56,513 nt of DNA from Kiritimatiellia bacterium (GCA_028718125.1 JAQUMN010000022.1:1-56513); one strand, 5' to 3'; positions 40,098-49,338 are shown, counted from the first letter of the stretch. Notes: a model not told the origin generated them from the sequence alone. Numbers and translations: made by a program.

Positions 40098-41402
40098 ATG
40101 GCGTTTACGATGAATGTGCTTGTCCGTGGCACGCTGGTCTTCCTGGCAGCCTTGGCGTGGGGTGGCCTGCAGAACGCCAGGGCACAAGAGCCGGCAGACA
40201 GTTTTACGCTCCAGCAATTAGTTGACGGAGCGATGGCCGCCAATCCACAACTGCGCTCCGGCCGCGGAAAATGGGACGCCGCCCGTGAGCGTCCGGCCCA
40301 GGCAGGCGTCTTGGCAAACCCCAGGTTTACTTACAAGGGCATGGACGACACCAGCAGCATCGGCAACTTCCCCAACACGGAAGAAAAGCGATTCGAATTG
40401 GAGCAAGCGTTTCCATGGTTTGGTAAAAACACGCTCCGCGAGCATGTCGCGGTTCAGGAGGCGCGGGCCGTGGAACAGGACTACGGGGCTCTGGTGCGCG
40501 AGACGGTTCGGGAGGTCAAGGAAACCTACTACGAACTGCGGGCCGTCCGGCAGGTCATGACCATCACTCACAAGGAAGCAGCCGTGCTGCAGCAACTGGA
40601 GTCGGTAATCAGAACCGTGTATGCCTCCGGCAAGGCTCCCCAGGTGGACGTGCTCAAGGCCCAGGCCGAGCAAACCATGCTGAGCCAGCGGCTCCTGGAA
40701 TACGAGACCCGCGACAATTCGTTGCAATCGAAACTGAACGTATTAATGGACCGCGACCCCGGCGCGCCGCTGGCGCTGGCCGAGAACCCAAGTCCCTTTG
40801 CCGGCGGGCCGGAAAGCACGCTCGATCAACTCCTGGGTTTGGCGGCCAGGCAGCGGGCGGAAATTGCTCGTGCCCAGGCAGAATTGGAACGAGCGCGGGC
40901 GGTGCGGCGCTTGACGGCTCGCGAATATTTCCCTGATTACAGTCTCGGCCTGGAATATCGCGCGTTCCGTGACTCTCCGGATATGGCCATGTTCATGATC
41001 GGCGTGGATCTCCCGGTCTGGCAGGGAAAATATCGCGCGGGTGTGCGCGAGGCGGAAAAAATGATGGCCGCGAACGAAGCCGCGCTGGACGCCGTCCGCA
41101 ATCAGGTCCGGCAGGAGGTCCAGCAGGCGCAAGTCAATGTCGTCAAGGCCCGGCAATCGTTGCATTTATATCAACAGGCGCTCATTCCGCAGGCCATAGA
41201 GCGGTTCAATGCCAGCGAGGCGGGATATCGCACCGGCCAGGTTGGCTTTCTCGATTTGCTGGAAAGCGAGCGCTTTCTGCTGAATGCGCGTTCCATGACC
41301 GCCCTGGCCGAGGGGAATGTCGGCGTGCAACTTGCCCGTCTGGAACAGGCCGTGGGCGGACGTATGTCGTCGAACGCTGTGCCAGGAGAAACAAGCAAAT
41401 GA
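40098..41402 (+). CDS. Outer-membrane TolC-family efflux protein (CusC-like)
   Basis: A 434-residue outer-membrane channel protein. A signal peptide is seen at the start (MNVLVRGTLVFLAALAWGGL, cut after ARAQ). Two OEP repeats follow with long coiled-coil helices: LEQAFPWFGKNTLREHVAVQ, VIRTVYASGKAPQVDVLKAQ and AQTEL..., later RYRAGVREAEKMMAANEAAL-like residues and SEAGYRTGQVGFLDLLESER. It forms the exit duct of the tripartite metal pump. It starts at ATG 40098 (an inner ATG at 40110 is possible). Its stop overlaps the adaptor ATG as ATGA. The first gene of a five-gene operon. Confidence 0.9.
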   Translation: MAFTMNVLVRGTLVFLAALAWGGLQNARAQEPADSFTLQQLVDGAMAANPQLRSGRGKWDAARERPAQAGVLANPRFTYKGMDDTSSIGNFPNTEEKRFELEQAFPWFGKNTLREHVAVQEARAVEQDYGALVRETVREVKETYYELRAVRQVMTITHKEAAVLQQLESVIRTVYASGKAPQVDVLKAQAEQTMLSQRLLEYETRDNSLQSKLNVLMDRDPGAPLALAENPSPFAGGPESTLDQLLGLAARQRAEIARAQAELERARAVRRLTAREYFPDYSLGLEYRAFRDSPDMAMFMIGVDLPVWQGKYRAGVREAEKMMAANEAALDAVRNQVRQEVQQAQVNVVKARQSLHLYQQALIPQAIERFNASEAGYRTGQVGFLDLLESERFLLNARSMTALAEGNVGVQLARLEQAVGGRMSSNAVPGETSK

Positions 41403-42784
41403 AAACACGCATCGTTATGATCGTCGTCTTGTTAAGCTTTTGTGCCGGCATGGCCATTCTGCCCATGGGCTGCGGCAAGGGCAGCCGCCAACACGAGGCT
41501 GCCCGGAGCGCCAGCTATCACTGTCCGATGCACCCCGCCGTGGTGTCCGACAAACCGGGAGATTGTCCCATCTGCGGTATGCGGCTGGTACCGATCGAGG
41601 CAAGCCAGAAAGACGCTGCCACGGCGTCCTCGTCTGCCGTCGCGGACAGGAAGACCCTGTATCGTTCCACGATGAACCCAACCGAGGTCCGTGAAAAGCC
41701 CGGCAAGGATTCGATGGGCATGGAAATGGAAGCTTTTGAAATAATGCCGGCGGGCAACGCCGCGGTACCCGGACTGGCAGCGGTGCCCATCGCACCGGAA
41801 GCCCGCCAGCGCATGGGACTTACTCTGGGCACTGTTGAAAAACGCATGCTCTCGCGACACCTGCGCACATCGGCGCACATTGCGGCGGACGAAACACGGC
41901 TCTTCCGCGTGACCACCAAGGTGGAGGGCTGGGTCGAAAAGCTTTTTGTTTCCGTCACCGGCCAGGAGGTACACAAGGGGGATCCCTTGCTCGTCATCTA
42001 TAGCCCGCAACTGGTCTCAGCCCAGCAGGAATATCTGACCGTCATCCCATCCGCAGGCCCATGGATCTCAAACACGGCTGACGATGCCGCTATCGCCTCC
42101 AAGGCATTGATCGCTTCGGCACGACAGCGACTCCAACTCTGGGACATCAGTGACGAGCAAATCGCACGTTTGGAAAAAACAAGGCAGGTGGAGAAAACCC
42201 TGACTTTATATGCCCCAAGCAGCGGCTACGTGACCGAAAAGAATGTGCTGGCCGGCCAGAAGATCATGCCCGGCGACCCCCTGATGGTGGTGGCCGACCT
42301 GTCGGTTGTCTGGGGAGATGCCGACCTCTATGAATCCGACTTGTCCTATGTCAAGGTGGGAATGCCCATGGAGATCACGCTGCCGTATTGGCCGGACAAA
42401 GCCTTCCAAGGCAAGGTTAGTTTCATATCGCCCTCCCTGAATCCGGAGAGCCGGACGCTCAGCATCAGGCTGGAAATTCCCAACCCCGAAGTTCTGCTGA
42501 AGCTCGGGATGTATGCGGACGCCCGGCTTACCTTCCCGGTCGGCGAGAGAATCGCCATCCCTGAAACGGCGGTCATGCGCACGGGGGAACGCATTTACAC
42601 CTTCCGGGATGCCGGGGATGGAAAGCTCGTCCCTGTCGAGATCAAGCTGGGGGTGCGCAGCGACGGCTTCTATGAAGTCCTTGCCGGATTGAACGCCGGC
42701 GACCGCGTGGTGACCTCCGCTAATTTCCTGGTGGACTCCGAATCGTCAATGAAAGCGGCGTTGGAAGCACTCGTCGGAAAATAA
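41399..42784 (+). CDS. cusB: RND efflux periplasmic adaptor with heavy-metal-binding domain (CusB-like)
   Basis: A 461-residue membrane fusion protein. The N-terminus (IVMIVVLLSFCAGMAILPMGC) is a signal that ends in a possible lipobox PMGC. Next comes a heavy-metal-binding domain, YHCPMHPAVVSDKPGDCPIC with GMRLVPIE, and a second degenerate copy, YRSTMNPTEVREKPGKDSMG with MEMEAFE. The adaptor core has barrel-sandwich and beta-barrel parts (VTTKVEGWVEKLFVSVTGQE, LYAPSSGYVTEKNVLAGQ, AGDRVVTSANFLVDSES). It links CusA to the TolC protein and hands over Cu(I)/Ag(I)-like ions. Which ion is pumped is not decided by sequence. Confidence 0.93.
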   Translation: MKTRIVMIVVLLSFCAGMAILPMGCGKGSRQHEAARSASYHCPMHPAVVSDKPGDCPICGMRLVPIEASQKDAATASSSAVADRKTLYRSTMNPTEVREKPGKDSMGMEMEAFEIMPAGNAAVPGLAAVPIAPEARQRMGLTLGTVEKRMLSRHLRTSAHIAADETRLFRVTTKVEGWVEKLFVSVTGQEVHKGDPLLVIYSPQLVSAQQEYLTVIPSAGPWISNTADDAAIASKALIASARQRLQLWDISDEQIARLEKTRQVEKTLTLYAPSSGYVTEKNVLAGQKIMPGDPLMVVADLSVVWGDADLYESDLSYVKVGMPMEITLPYWPDKAFQGKVSFISPSLNPESRTLSIRLEIPNPEVLLKLGMYADARLTFPVGERIAIPETAVMRTGERIYTFRDAGDGKLVPVEIKLGVRSDGFYEVLAGLNAGDRVVTSANFLVDSESSMKAALEALVGK

Positions 42785-42787
42785 CGT

Positions 42788-45700
42788 ATGATCAGGAAGA
42801 TCATCGAATTCAGCGCGCATAACCGCCTGCTGGTCATCGGCCTGGTGGCCGCGGCGGTTGCCTATGCCATTTACACGATGCATAACATCCGCCTGGATGC
42901 GATCCCCGACCTCTCGGACACACAGGTGATCGTCTACACGAAATGGGACCGCAGTCCGGACATCATGGAGGACCAGGTCACCTATCCGATCATTACGGCC
43001 CTGCTCGGCGCGCCGAAAGTCAAGGCCATCCGGGGCTTCAGCGATTTTGGATTCTCCTATGTCTATGTCATCTTCCAGGATGGCACGGACATTTACTGGG
43101 CACGCAGCCGGGTGATTGAATACCTGTCGAAGATCCAGGGCAACCTGCCGCCCGGCGTCACTCCGGAACTGGGGCCGGACGCCACGGGTGTAGGGTGGGT
43201 ATTCGAATACGCGCTGGTCGACAAGTCCGGCAAACATAACCTCGCCGAACTGCGCTCCTTCCAGGACTGGGTTTTGCGCTATGCCATCCAGAGCGTGCCC
43301 GGCGTTGCGGAAGTCGCCGGCATCGGCGGCTTTCAAAAACAATACCAGGTCACCATTGATCCCGACCGGTTGCAGAACTACGGCCTGTCCCTGATGGAGC
43401 TGGTCGAAGCCATTCGTCGGAACAATAACGAGGTTGGCGGACGCCTGATTGAGTGGAGCGGGCGCGAGTATATGGTCCGCGGACGCGGCTACATACGGGA
43501 TGCGGAAGCGCTCGGCAAGGCCGTGGTCAAAACCACCGCGGAGGGCACGGCCGTGATGTTGCGCGACGTGGCGACCATTGCGTTCGGCCCTCAAATCCGG
43601 CGCGGGGTGGCCGATCTCAACGGTCAGGGCGACACCGTCGGCGGAATTGTCGTCATGCGCCACGGCGAAAACGCGCTCAACGTCATCAGCCGAGTAAAAG
43701 CAAAACTGGATGAATTGAGGCCATCGCTCCCCCCAGGGGTCGAAATTCATACGACCTACGATCGCTCGGAATTGATTCAACAGTCCATTGATAATCTCAA
43801 ACAAGAGCTCCTGATGGCCATGATCATCGTGAGCCTCGTCATTCTGTTCTTCCTCTGGCATATCCCCTCGGCCATCGTTCCGATCATTACCATTCCGATC
43901 TCGGTGGTGGTGTGCTTCATCCCTATGTTTTTCATGGGCATCACCTCCAACATCATGAGTCTGGCGGGCATCGCCATTTCCATCGGCGTGCTGGTGGATG
44001 GCGCGATCGTGGAAGTGGAGAACGCTTACAAGAAGCTGGAGCACTGGCGGGCGGCGGGCGGCGTCGGCGATTATCACAAGGTGCGGTTGGAAGCGCTCAT
44101 GGAAGTGGCCCCGTCGGTTTTTTTCTCGTTGCTGGTGATCGCCGTTGCCTTCCTGCCGGTCTTTACGCTGGTCGAGCAGGAAGGCCGGCTCTTTAAACCT
44201 CTGGCTTATACCAAGACCCTGGCCATCGCTATCGCCGCGTTCCTGGCGGTGACGCTCGACCCGGCCATCCGCATGGTATTCACGCGCATGGAACCGTTCG
44301 CCATGCGACCGCGCTTATTGGCCTCGTTCCTGACGTCGTTATTCGTGGGCACATATCTCCCGGAAGAAAAACACCCGGTGAGCCGCGTTCTTTTCGTGCT
44401 CTACGAGCGACCGTGCCGCTGGGTCCTGCACCATCCGAAAATCGTCATCGCGCTGGCCGCCCTGGTTGTAGCCGCTACGGTGCCGGTCTATTTTAAACTG
44501 GGGCACGAGTTCATGCCCCCGCTCAATGAGGGCGTAATCCTGTACATGCCCACAACCATGCCCGGCATTTCCGTCACCGAAGCCCAGCGGCTCATGGAAA
44601 CTCAGGATCGCATCCTGAAGACTTTCCCGGAAGTGGTCTCCGTATTCGGCAAGGCGGGCCGGGCGGATACCTCCACTGACCCGGCCCCGTTCTCCATGAT
44701 GGAGACCACGGTGGTGCTCAAGCCGCCATCCGAGTGGCGAGACAGGGAACGCTGGTTTACCCCATGGGCGCCCAAACCATTGCGGGCGCTGCTTGGCCGC
44801 GTCTGGAGCGAACACATCGCCTGGGAGGATCTCATCAACGAAATGGACCGCTCCCTGCAGATCCCGGGCTGTATCAACGCCTGGACCATGCCCATTAAGG
44901 GCCGCATTGACATGCTCTCCACGGGCGTGCGGACCCCCGTCGGCATCAAGATTTTCGGGGCGGATTTGGGCGAAATCGAACGATTGGGCAAACAGATTGA
45001 AGCGTCTTTAAAAAAGGTTCCCGGAACGCGCAGTGTCTTCGCCGAGCGCGCCTCAGGCGGATATTTCGTGGACTTTGTTCCCAAACGCGAGACTCTGGCC
45101 CGGTATGGATTGAGCATTGACGACGTTAACGAGGTTATCATGACGGCCATTGGCGGCGAAACCATTGCGACTACGATTGAGGGCCGCGCGCGCTACACCA
45201 TCAATCTGCGCTATCCGCGCGATCTCAGGGCCAACCTTGATCAGATCGAACGCATCCTGGTCACGACAAGCAAAGGGATACAGGTTCCCCTGTCTGAACT
45301 GGCTGACATCACCCTGGCGAATGGACCCGCCATGATCCGCGACGAGAACGGCATGCTCACAGGCTATGTTTATGTGGACATCACCGGCCGCGATCTTGGA
45401 AGTTATGTATCGGAAGCCAAACGTACCGTGGCCCGCGAATTGAACCTGCCGACGGGCTATTCCCTGGCATGGAGCGGGCAATACGAAAACATGCTTCGCG
45501 TGCGCGAACGCCTGAAGATCGTCGTGCCGATCACGTTCCTGCTCATTTTTCTCCTGCTCTACCTGAACACGCGCTCCGCGTTCAAGGCCATGCTGGTCAT
45601 GCTCGCCGTGCCCTTCTCGATGGTCGGCGCCGTCTGGCTGATGGCCCTGCTGGGCTATAATGTTTCCATTGCCGCATGGGTGGGGATGATCGCATTAATG

Positions 45701-46039
45701 GGACTGGATGCGGAAACCGGTGTCTTCATGCTGCTTTTCCTGGACCTGTCCTACGAAGAGGCGCGGAAGCAAGGCCGTCTGCGCGGCATCGCCGATCTGC
45801 ACGAAGCCATCATCCATGGCGCCGTCAAACGCGTTCGGCCCAAAATCATGACCGTAGCTGCCGCCACCTTGGGGTTGATGCCGATCATGTGGTCCATCGG
45901 CACGGGAGCCGACATGATGAAACGGGTTGCCGCCCCAATGGTCGGCGGCCTGCTGACGTCATTCCTGATGGAACTGCTTGTCTATCCCGCGGTCTTTTTA
46001 CTGTGGCGCTCACGACGGTTAAACGACGCAACAAGGTGA
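42788..46039 (+). CDS. cusA: Heavy-metal RND efflux pump (CusA/CzcA)
   Basis: A 1083-residue inner-membrane RND transporter with 12 membrane helices. Marks: MIRKIIEFSAHNRLLVIGLV start, RLDAIPDLSDTQVIVYTKW, VTYPIITALLGAPKVKAIRG, GVLVDGAIVEVENAYKKLE, VITAV-like QPLNEGVILYMPTTMPG stretch, and the proton-relay/metal-binding helix GLDAETGVFMLLFLDLSYEE. The CusA-type motif (methionine-rich MMETTVVLK region) favours a copper/silver role over zinc/cobalt CzcA, with moderate certainty. It is 3 bp downstream of cusB and 3 bp upstream of thiS. Confidence 0.94.
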   Translation: MIRKIIEFSAHNRLLVIGLVAAAVAYAIYTMHNIRLDAIPDLSDTQVIVYTKWDRSPDIMEDQVTYPIITALLGAPKVKAIRGFSDFGFSYVYVIFQDGTDIYWARSRVIEYLSKIQGNLPPGVTPELGPDATGVGWVFEYALVDKSGKHNLAELRSFQDWVLRYAIQSVPGVAEVAGIGGFQKQYQVTIDPDRLQNYGLSLMELVEAIRRNNNEVGGRLIEWSGREYMVRGRGYIRDAEALGKAVVKTTAEGTAVMLRDVATIAFGPQIRRGVADLNGQGDTVGGIVVMRHGENALNVISRVKAKLDELRPSLPPGVEIHTTYDRSELIQQSIDNLKQELLMAMIIVSLVILFFLWHIPSAIVPIITIPISVVVCFIPMFFMGITSNIMSLAGIAISIGVLVDGAIVEVENAYKKLEHWRAAGGVGDYHKVRLEALMEVAPSVFFSLLVIAVAFLPVFTLVEQEGRLFKPLAYTKTLAIAIAAFLAVTLDPAIRMVFTRMEPFAMRPRLLASFLTSLFVGTYLPEEKHPVSRVLFVLYERPCRWVLHHPKIVIALAALVVAATVPVYFKLGHEFMPPLNEGVILYMPTTMPGISVTEAQRLMETQDRILKTFPEVVSVFGKAGRADTSTDPAPFSMMETTVVLKPPSEWRDRERWFTPWAPKPLRALLGRVWSEHIAWEDLINEMDRSLQIPGCINAWTMPIKGRIDMLSTGVRTPVGIKIFGADLGEIERLGKQIEASLKKVPGTRSVFAERASGGYFVDFVPKRETLARYGLSIDDVNEVIMTAIGGETIATTIEGRARYTINLRYPRDLRANLDQIERILVTTSKGIQVPLSELADITLANGPAMIRDENGMLTGYVYVDITGRDLGSYVSEAKRTVARELNLPTGYSLAWSGQYENMLRVRERLKIVVPITFLLIFLLLYLNTRSAFKAMLVMLAVPFSMVGAVWLMALLGYNVSIAAWVGMIALMGLDAETGVFMLLFLDLSYEEARKQGRLRGIADLHEAIIHGAVKRVRPKIMTVAAATLGLMPIMWSIGTGADMMKRVAAPMVGGLLTSFLMELLVYPAVFLLWRSRRLNDATR

Positions 46040-46042
46040 AAC

Positions 46043-46243
46043 ATGATTACATTAACAGTCAATGGCGAAGCTTACCGCTACGAAGGGTCCCCGACACTCC
46101 AAGCATTCCTTGAACGCTGGAGCGCCGGAACCCGCATGGTTGCCGTAGTTAACGATGAAGTGATCGGCCGGCAGAAAGTCGGCGACGTTATCCTGCGCGA
46201 TGGCGACCGGATCGAGTTGCTTAGCCTTGCGGGAGGAGGATGA
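46043..46243 (+). CDS. thiS: Sulfur carrier protein ThiS
   Basis: A 66-residue ubiquitin-like protein, MITLTVNGEAYRYEGSPTLQ, ending in LSLAGGG. The C-terminal Gly-Gly is adenylated and thiocarboxylated, and the sulfur is passed to ThiG for thiazole. Length and C-terminal GGG match ThiS (for example, the Bacillus protein). It lies 3 bp after cusA and overlaps the next gene (ATGA), so it is the fourth gene of the metal-efflux operon rather than of a thiamin operon. A thiocarboxylate carrier for cysteine or homocysteine synthesis is a less likely alternative because metY and cysK are near. AAGGTG precedes the ATG. Confidence 0.9.
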   Translation: MITLTVNGEAYRYEGSPTLQAFLERWSAGTRMVAVVNDEVIGRQKVGDVILRDGDRIELLSLAGGG

Positions 46244-46992
46244 GCGTGGAATTATTGAGCCAAGCACAATGCCAGCGTTATGCCCGGCAAATAGCCCTGC
46301 CGGAAATCGGTGTGGCGGGACAAAAGCGTCTGTTAGCCAGCAAGGTGTTGCTCATCGGCGTGGGCGGACTCGGTTCGCCCGCCGGCTATTACCTGGCGGC
46401 AGCGGGGATCGGCACACTGGGCATTATCGATGGCGACACTCTTGAACTCAGCAATCTGCAGCGCCAGATTGCGCATACCACCGCCGATTTGGGGCGCCCC
46501 AAAGCGGAATCGGCGGCGCGCACCTTTACAGCGCTCAACCCGGATATCCGGGTCAACGCGCACAATCTGCGCCTGGCCGCTGAAAATGCGCCAGGGCTGT
46601 TTAAGGAATATGATTTTATCATTGATGCCACCGACAATTTCGAATCCAAGTTTTTGATTGCCGGAGCATGCCACGCCGTTGGTAAACCTTATTCGCATGC
46701 CGGCATATTGAAATTCATCGGCCAGACGTTGACGGTCATTCCGGGCAAAACCGCCTGCCTGCGTTGCGTGTTTGACGAACTGCCGCCGGTGAACAAAGCC
46801 CCGCCCCAGGGCCCGCTGGGTGCCGTGCCCGGCGTGATTGGAATCATCCAGGCCACGGAAGCCATTAAATACCTGCTCGGGATCGGCGACCTGTTGACCG
46901 ATCGCCTGTTGACTTACGATGCCCTGCGCCTGCAATTTCGATGTGTACGCATAAACCGCACCCCCGCCTGCCCTCTCTGCCGTGGCGCGTAA
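46240..46992 (+). CDS. thiF: ThiF/MoeB-family adenylyltransferase (E1-like)
   Basis: A 250-residue E1-like enzyme. Blocks are RYARQIALPEIGVAGQKRLL, VLLIGVGGLGSPAGYYLAAA (nucleotide binding), IDGDTLELSNLQRQIAHTTA, the conserved Arg/Lys set and DFIIDATDNFESKFLI. Zinc is bound by LRCVF and CPLC at the end. It adenylates the C-terminus of ThiS. Its ATG at 46240 overlaps the thiS stop; a GTG at 46246 has a better-spaced GGAGG. It probably serves both ThiS here and MoaD-like proteins elsewhere. Last gene of the efflux operon. Confidence 0.91.
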   Translation: MSVELLSQAQCQRYARQIALPEIGVAGQKRLLASKVLLIGVGGLGSPAGYYLAAAGIGTLGIIDGDTLELSNLQRQIAHTTADLGRPKAESAARTFTALNPDIRVNAHNLRLAAENAPGLFKEYDFIIDATDNFESKFLIAGACHAVGKPYSHAGILKFIGQTLTVIPGKTACLRCVFDELPPVNKAPPQGPLGAVPGVIGIIQATEAIKYLLGIGDLLTDRLLTYDALRLQFRCVRINRTPACPLCRGA

Positions 46993-47153
46993 GGCGGAAA
47001 CGAGCGGCTCACGAACTCAGGGATTGAGAAGCGTTATATCAGGATTTCCCCGATGGATACCGACTACGCTTTGAAGTATAAGTAAGGATAAACGATGGTG
47101 TCAGGCAAGGAACATGCGCATAGAGCGCGAAACAAAAGAAAGGGAAAAAGCGT

Positions 47154-47774
47154 ATGAAACACTTGATCGCAGGAATCACGGTCGCCATGGCCGCGTTTTG
47201 CTTCCAGTTGACGTCCGCCCAGGCGGATGAAGCAGCCGACGCCGTGATCGCCAACCTGCAGAAATCCCATAGCGGCGAATTAAATGCCAACGTCCGTTAC
47301 CTTGCATTTGCCGTCAAGGCTGATGAAGAAGGCTACAAGTCCGTTGCCGCCCTGTTCCGCGCCGCCGCTGACTCGGAAGCCATCCATGCGCAGAAATTCG
47401 CCGAGACCATTACCAAGCTAGGCGCTGTGCCAAAATCAGAGATGGAAAAGCCGACGGTCAAATCCACCCGGGAAAACCTGGAAGCTGCCCTGCAAGGCGA
47501 AACCGCCGAAAAGGACACCCTCTATCCAGGCTTTGCCAAACAAGCTGATGGCGCAAAACAGGCAATGGCCGCCATGTTTTTCCGGTCGGCCATGGCTGCC
47601 GAGACTGAGCATGCGAAATTCTATAAGCAGGCGCTTGATAAAATGGATGTCTGGAAGGCCGCCGGCAAGGAATTCGCAGTCTGCCAGGTTTGCGGCTACA
47701 CCGTCATGGGCGCGCCGCCTCTAAAGTGCGTTGTTTGCGCCTCCCCTCGCGAGAAGTTCAAGGTCATAAAATAG
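47154..47774 (+). CDS. Rubrerythrin with a signal peptide
   Basis: A 206-residue protein with a Sec signal (MKHLIAGITVAMAAFCFQL, cut after SAQA) and then a rubrerythrin four-helix di-iron domain: NLQKSHSGELNANVRYLAFA, ADSEAIHAQKFAE and MAAETEHAKFYKQAL with two ExxH ligand pairs. A short rubredoxin-like end follows, CQVCGYTV ... CVVC. Rubrerythrins reduce hydrogen peroxide; nearly all known ones are cytoplasmic, so an exported one is unusual. It lies 162 bp after thiF, in the same direction. A ferric-reductase-like protein is encoded convergently. The promoter is not recognised. Confidence 0.9.
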   Translation: MKHLIAGITVAMAAFCFQLTSAQADEAADAVIANLQKSHSGELNANVRYLAFAVKADEEGYKSVAALFRAAADSEAIHAQKFAETITKLGAVPKSEMEKPTVKSTRENLEAALQGETAEKDTLYPGFAKQADGAKQAMAAMFFRSAMAAETEHAKFYKQALDKMDVWKAAGKEFAVCQVCGYTVMGAPPLKCVVCASPREKFKVIK

Positions 47775-47781
47775 CATCATG

Positions 47782-47822
47782 GCCGCCAAGTCGGACCTGA
47801 AGAACACGTCCGACTTGGCGGC
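47782..47822. terminator. Perfect 15-bp inverted repeat between convergent genes
   Basis: GCCGCCAAGTCGGAC (47782-47796) and GTCCGACTTGGCGGC (47808-47822) are perfect complements with an 11-bp loop. It lies 8 bp after the rubrerythrin stop and 58 bp after the ferric-reductase-like stop on the other strand. Without a T-tract on either side, termination is likely but not certain. Confidence 0.65.
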
Positions 47823-47879
47823 ACGTTCTGAAAGATAGATTGGCCTTGGCTCGCCAACACACACTGTGAAAAAGCCGCT

Positions 47880-49214
47880 TTACAGGGCAAACCGTTCGTA
47901 GTGAATGTGTGCGCGCGGCACATCCAGCCCAATCAAGATGGCGCGCACGGCCTTCATCATGGGCGGCGGCCCGCAAAGGTATACATCGCGGGCGACCACG
48001 TCCGGAACCAGCCGCACAATACGGTCGCGGTCCAATCTCCCCTTTTCGCCCGGCCAGGCCGGATCGTCGCTCATGACCGGGACCACCTGCAGGCGCCCGG
48101 AAGCGGCGTGTTCCAATTCATCCAGCTCTTTCGCGAACACCAGCGATTGATGGTTGCGGTTGGCATAGAGCAACACAACATTCCGCCCCGCAGCAGCCAG
48201 TTCTTCCGCAAGGGAGCGGATAGGCGTGATGCCGATGCCGCCGGCAATTAACAGTATTTTCGATGCAACGCCATGGCGGGCGGTGAAAACGCCGTGCGGT
48301 CCGTCAATGATGACCGGCGTTCCCGGCTTGAGGTCCGGAATGCGCCGGGTGAAGTCGCCCAGGCGCTTGATGGTCAGACGGATCTTCCTGCCATCCGGCC
48401 GGCAGGACATCGAGAAGGGATGCTCCTCCCAGCGGAACCCCGGCGCCAGAAAGCGGACCAGCATGAACTGGCCCGCCTCGACCGGGAAAGCGGCCAAGTT
48501 CCGGCCGTTAATATAAACCGAGGTGACGTCATCGGCCTCGGGCACGAGGCGCTCCACGGCAAAGCGATGGCGGCTAAACATCCAGACCGGACGGATGACC
48601 CGGTAGAAAATCAAATTTCCGAAAGTGAAGACATAAAGCGCGATCCAGTAAGCGGCAAACCACCGATTGTCCGTCAGGTCGCTGCCCACCGCCAATTGAT
48701 GACCGAACGCCAGCGCGATGGCGATATACAAAGACAGGTGTGTCGCGTACCAGATTTCGTAGCGCAATTTCTTCAACACCACCGCGACGGAAAACAAGAT
48801 AGCGGCGAGCATGATGGCCAGGCCAACCGCCGCGGCCAGCACGCCTTCCCAGTTACGGAAAAAATCCAGCCATTGGGCCAACATCCCGCTCCCGGCCTGC
48901 ATGGCATGGCCGGCTGTCACAAGGATCGGATGGGCGACCAGCAGAACGACCAGGGAAAATCCGATTATATGGTGCAGCCGTGTCAGCCGGTCGAGGCCAA
49001 ACGCCCGCTCCACCCACTTGACCCGCCCAACCAGAATGATCTGTAAAAGAATGGCGAAAGCCGCCAACAGTCCCGCCAGGCGACCCCAGGCCAGAAACTG
49101 GCCGAACGTTGCCCCCGTGAGCAAGTTGCCCATCGGGTGGTTAATATGATACCAAAACCAGAATCCGACTATGATCAGGACCTGTGAAAAAAGCAATATT
49201 AGCCAGCGCATCAT
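47880..49214 (-). CDS. Ferric-reductase-like transmembrane flavoprotein
   Basis: A 444-residue protein with about six membrane helices in the first 210 residues and a flavin/NAD(P)H reductase domain after. Haem-ligand histidine pairs are seen in RLHHIIGFSLVVLLVAHPIL and YATHLSLYIAIALAFGHQL. The reductase part has VEAGQFMLVRFLAPGFRWEE with HPFSMS (FAD site), LIAGGIGITPIRSLAEEL (NAD(P)H) and VYLCGPPPMMKAV. Members include bacterial ferric-reductase/NOX-type enzymes. It could supply electrons across the membrane, perhaps to the exported rubrerythrin encoded next to it; that is inference. Confidence 0.88.
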   Translation of the reverse strand: MMRWLILLFSQVLIIVGFWFWYHINHPMGNLLTGATFGQFLAWGRLAGLLAAFAILLQIILVGRVKWVERAFGLDRLTRLHHIIGFSLVVLLVAHPILVTAGHAMQAGSGMLAQWLDFFRNWEGVLAAAVGLAIMLAAILFSVAVVLKKLRYEIWYATHLSLYIAIALAFGHQLAVGSDLTDNRWFAAYWIALYVFTFGNLIFYRVIRPVWMFSRHRFAVERLVPEADDVTSVYINGRNLAAFPVEAGQFMLVRFLAPGFRWEEHPFSMSCRPDGRKIRLTIKRLGDFTRRIPDLKPGTPVIIDGPHGVFTARHGVASKILLIAGGIGITPIRSLAEELAAAGRNVVLLYANRNHQSLVFAKELDELEHAASGRLQVVPVMSDDPAWPGEKGRLDRDRIVRLVPDVVARDVYLCGPPPMMKAVRAILIGLDVPRAHIHYERFAL

Positions 49215-49276
49215 TTTTAATACGACCTTATTTATCGATGCAGAGATGCCGTTTAGATTTCACATTGCGATTTGAC

Positions 49277-49338
49277 ACAGGGTTGACATTTCACCCTGTT
49301 TTTGATCATGATATAATGATTTGCACAAGGTGAGCAAA
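49277..49338. promoter_or_regulatory. Two palindromes and a TATAAT box upstream of bioB
   Basis: ACAGGGT (49277-49283) with ACCCTGT (49293-49299), and TTTGC (49320-49324) with GCAAA (49334-49338), both have 9-bp spacers. TATAAT lies at 49312-49317; TTGACA occurs twice upstream (49272, 49283), but the spacing of 23 bp or more is too wide for a normal promoter. The sites resemble operators, but not BirA, BioQ or BioR sites. They could serve either bioB or the divergent flavoprotein gene. Confidence 0.45.

Noticed and set aside
42746..44077. 443-codon open frame on the minus strand
   Set aside because: It lies opposite cusA, its translation is His/Asp/Arg-rich without any domain pattern, and the plus-strand gene is unmistakable; it is a shadow of GC-biased codon use.
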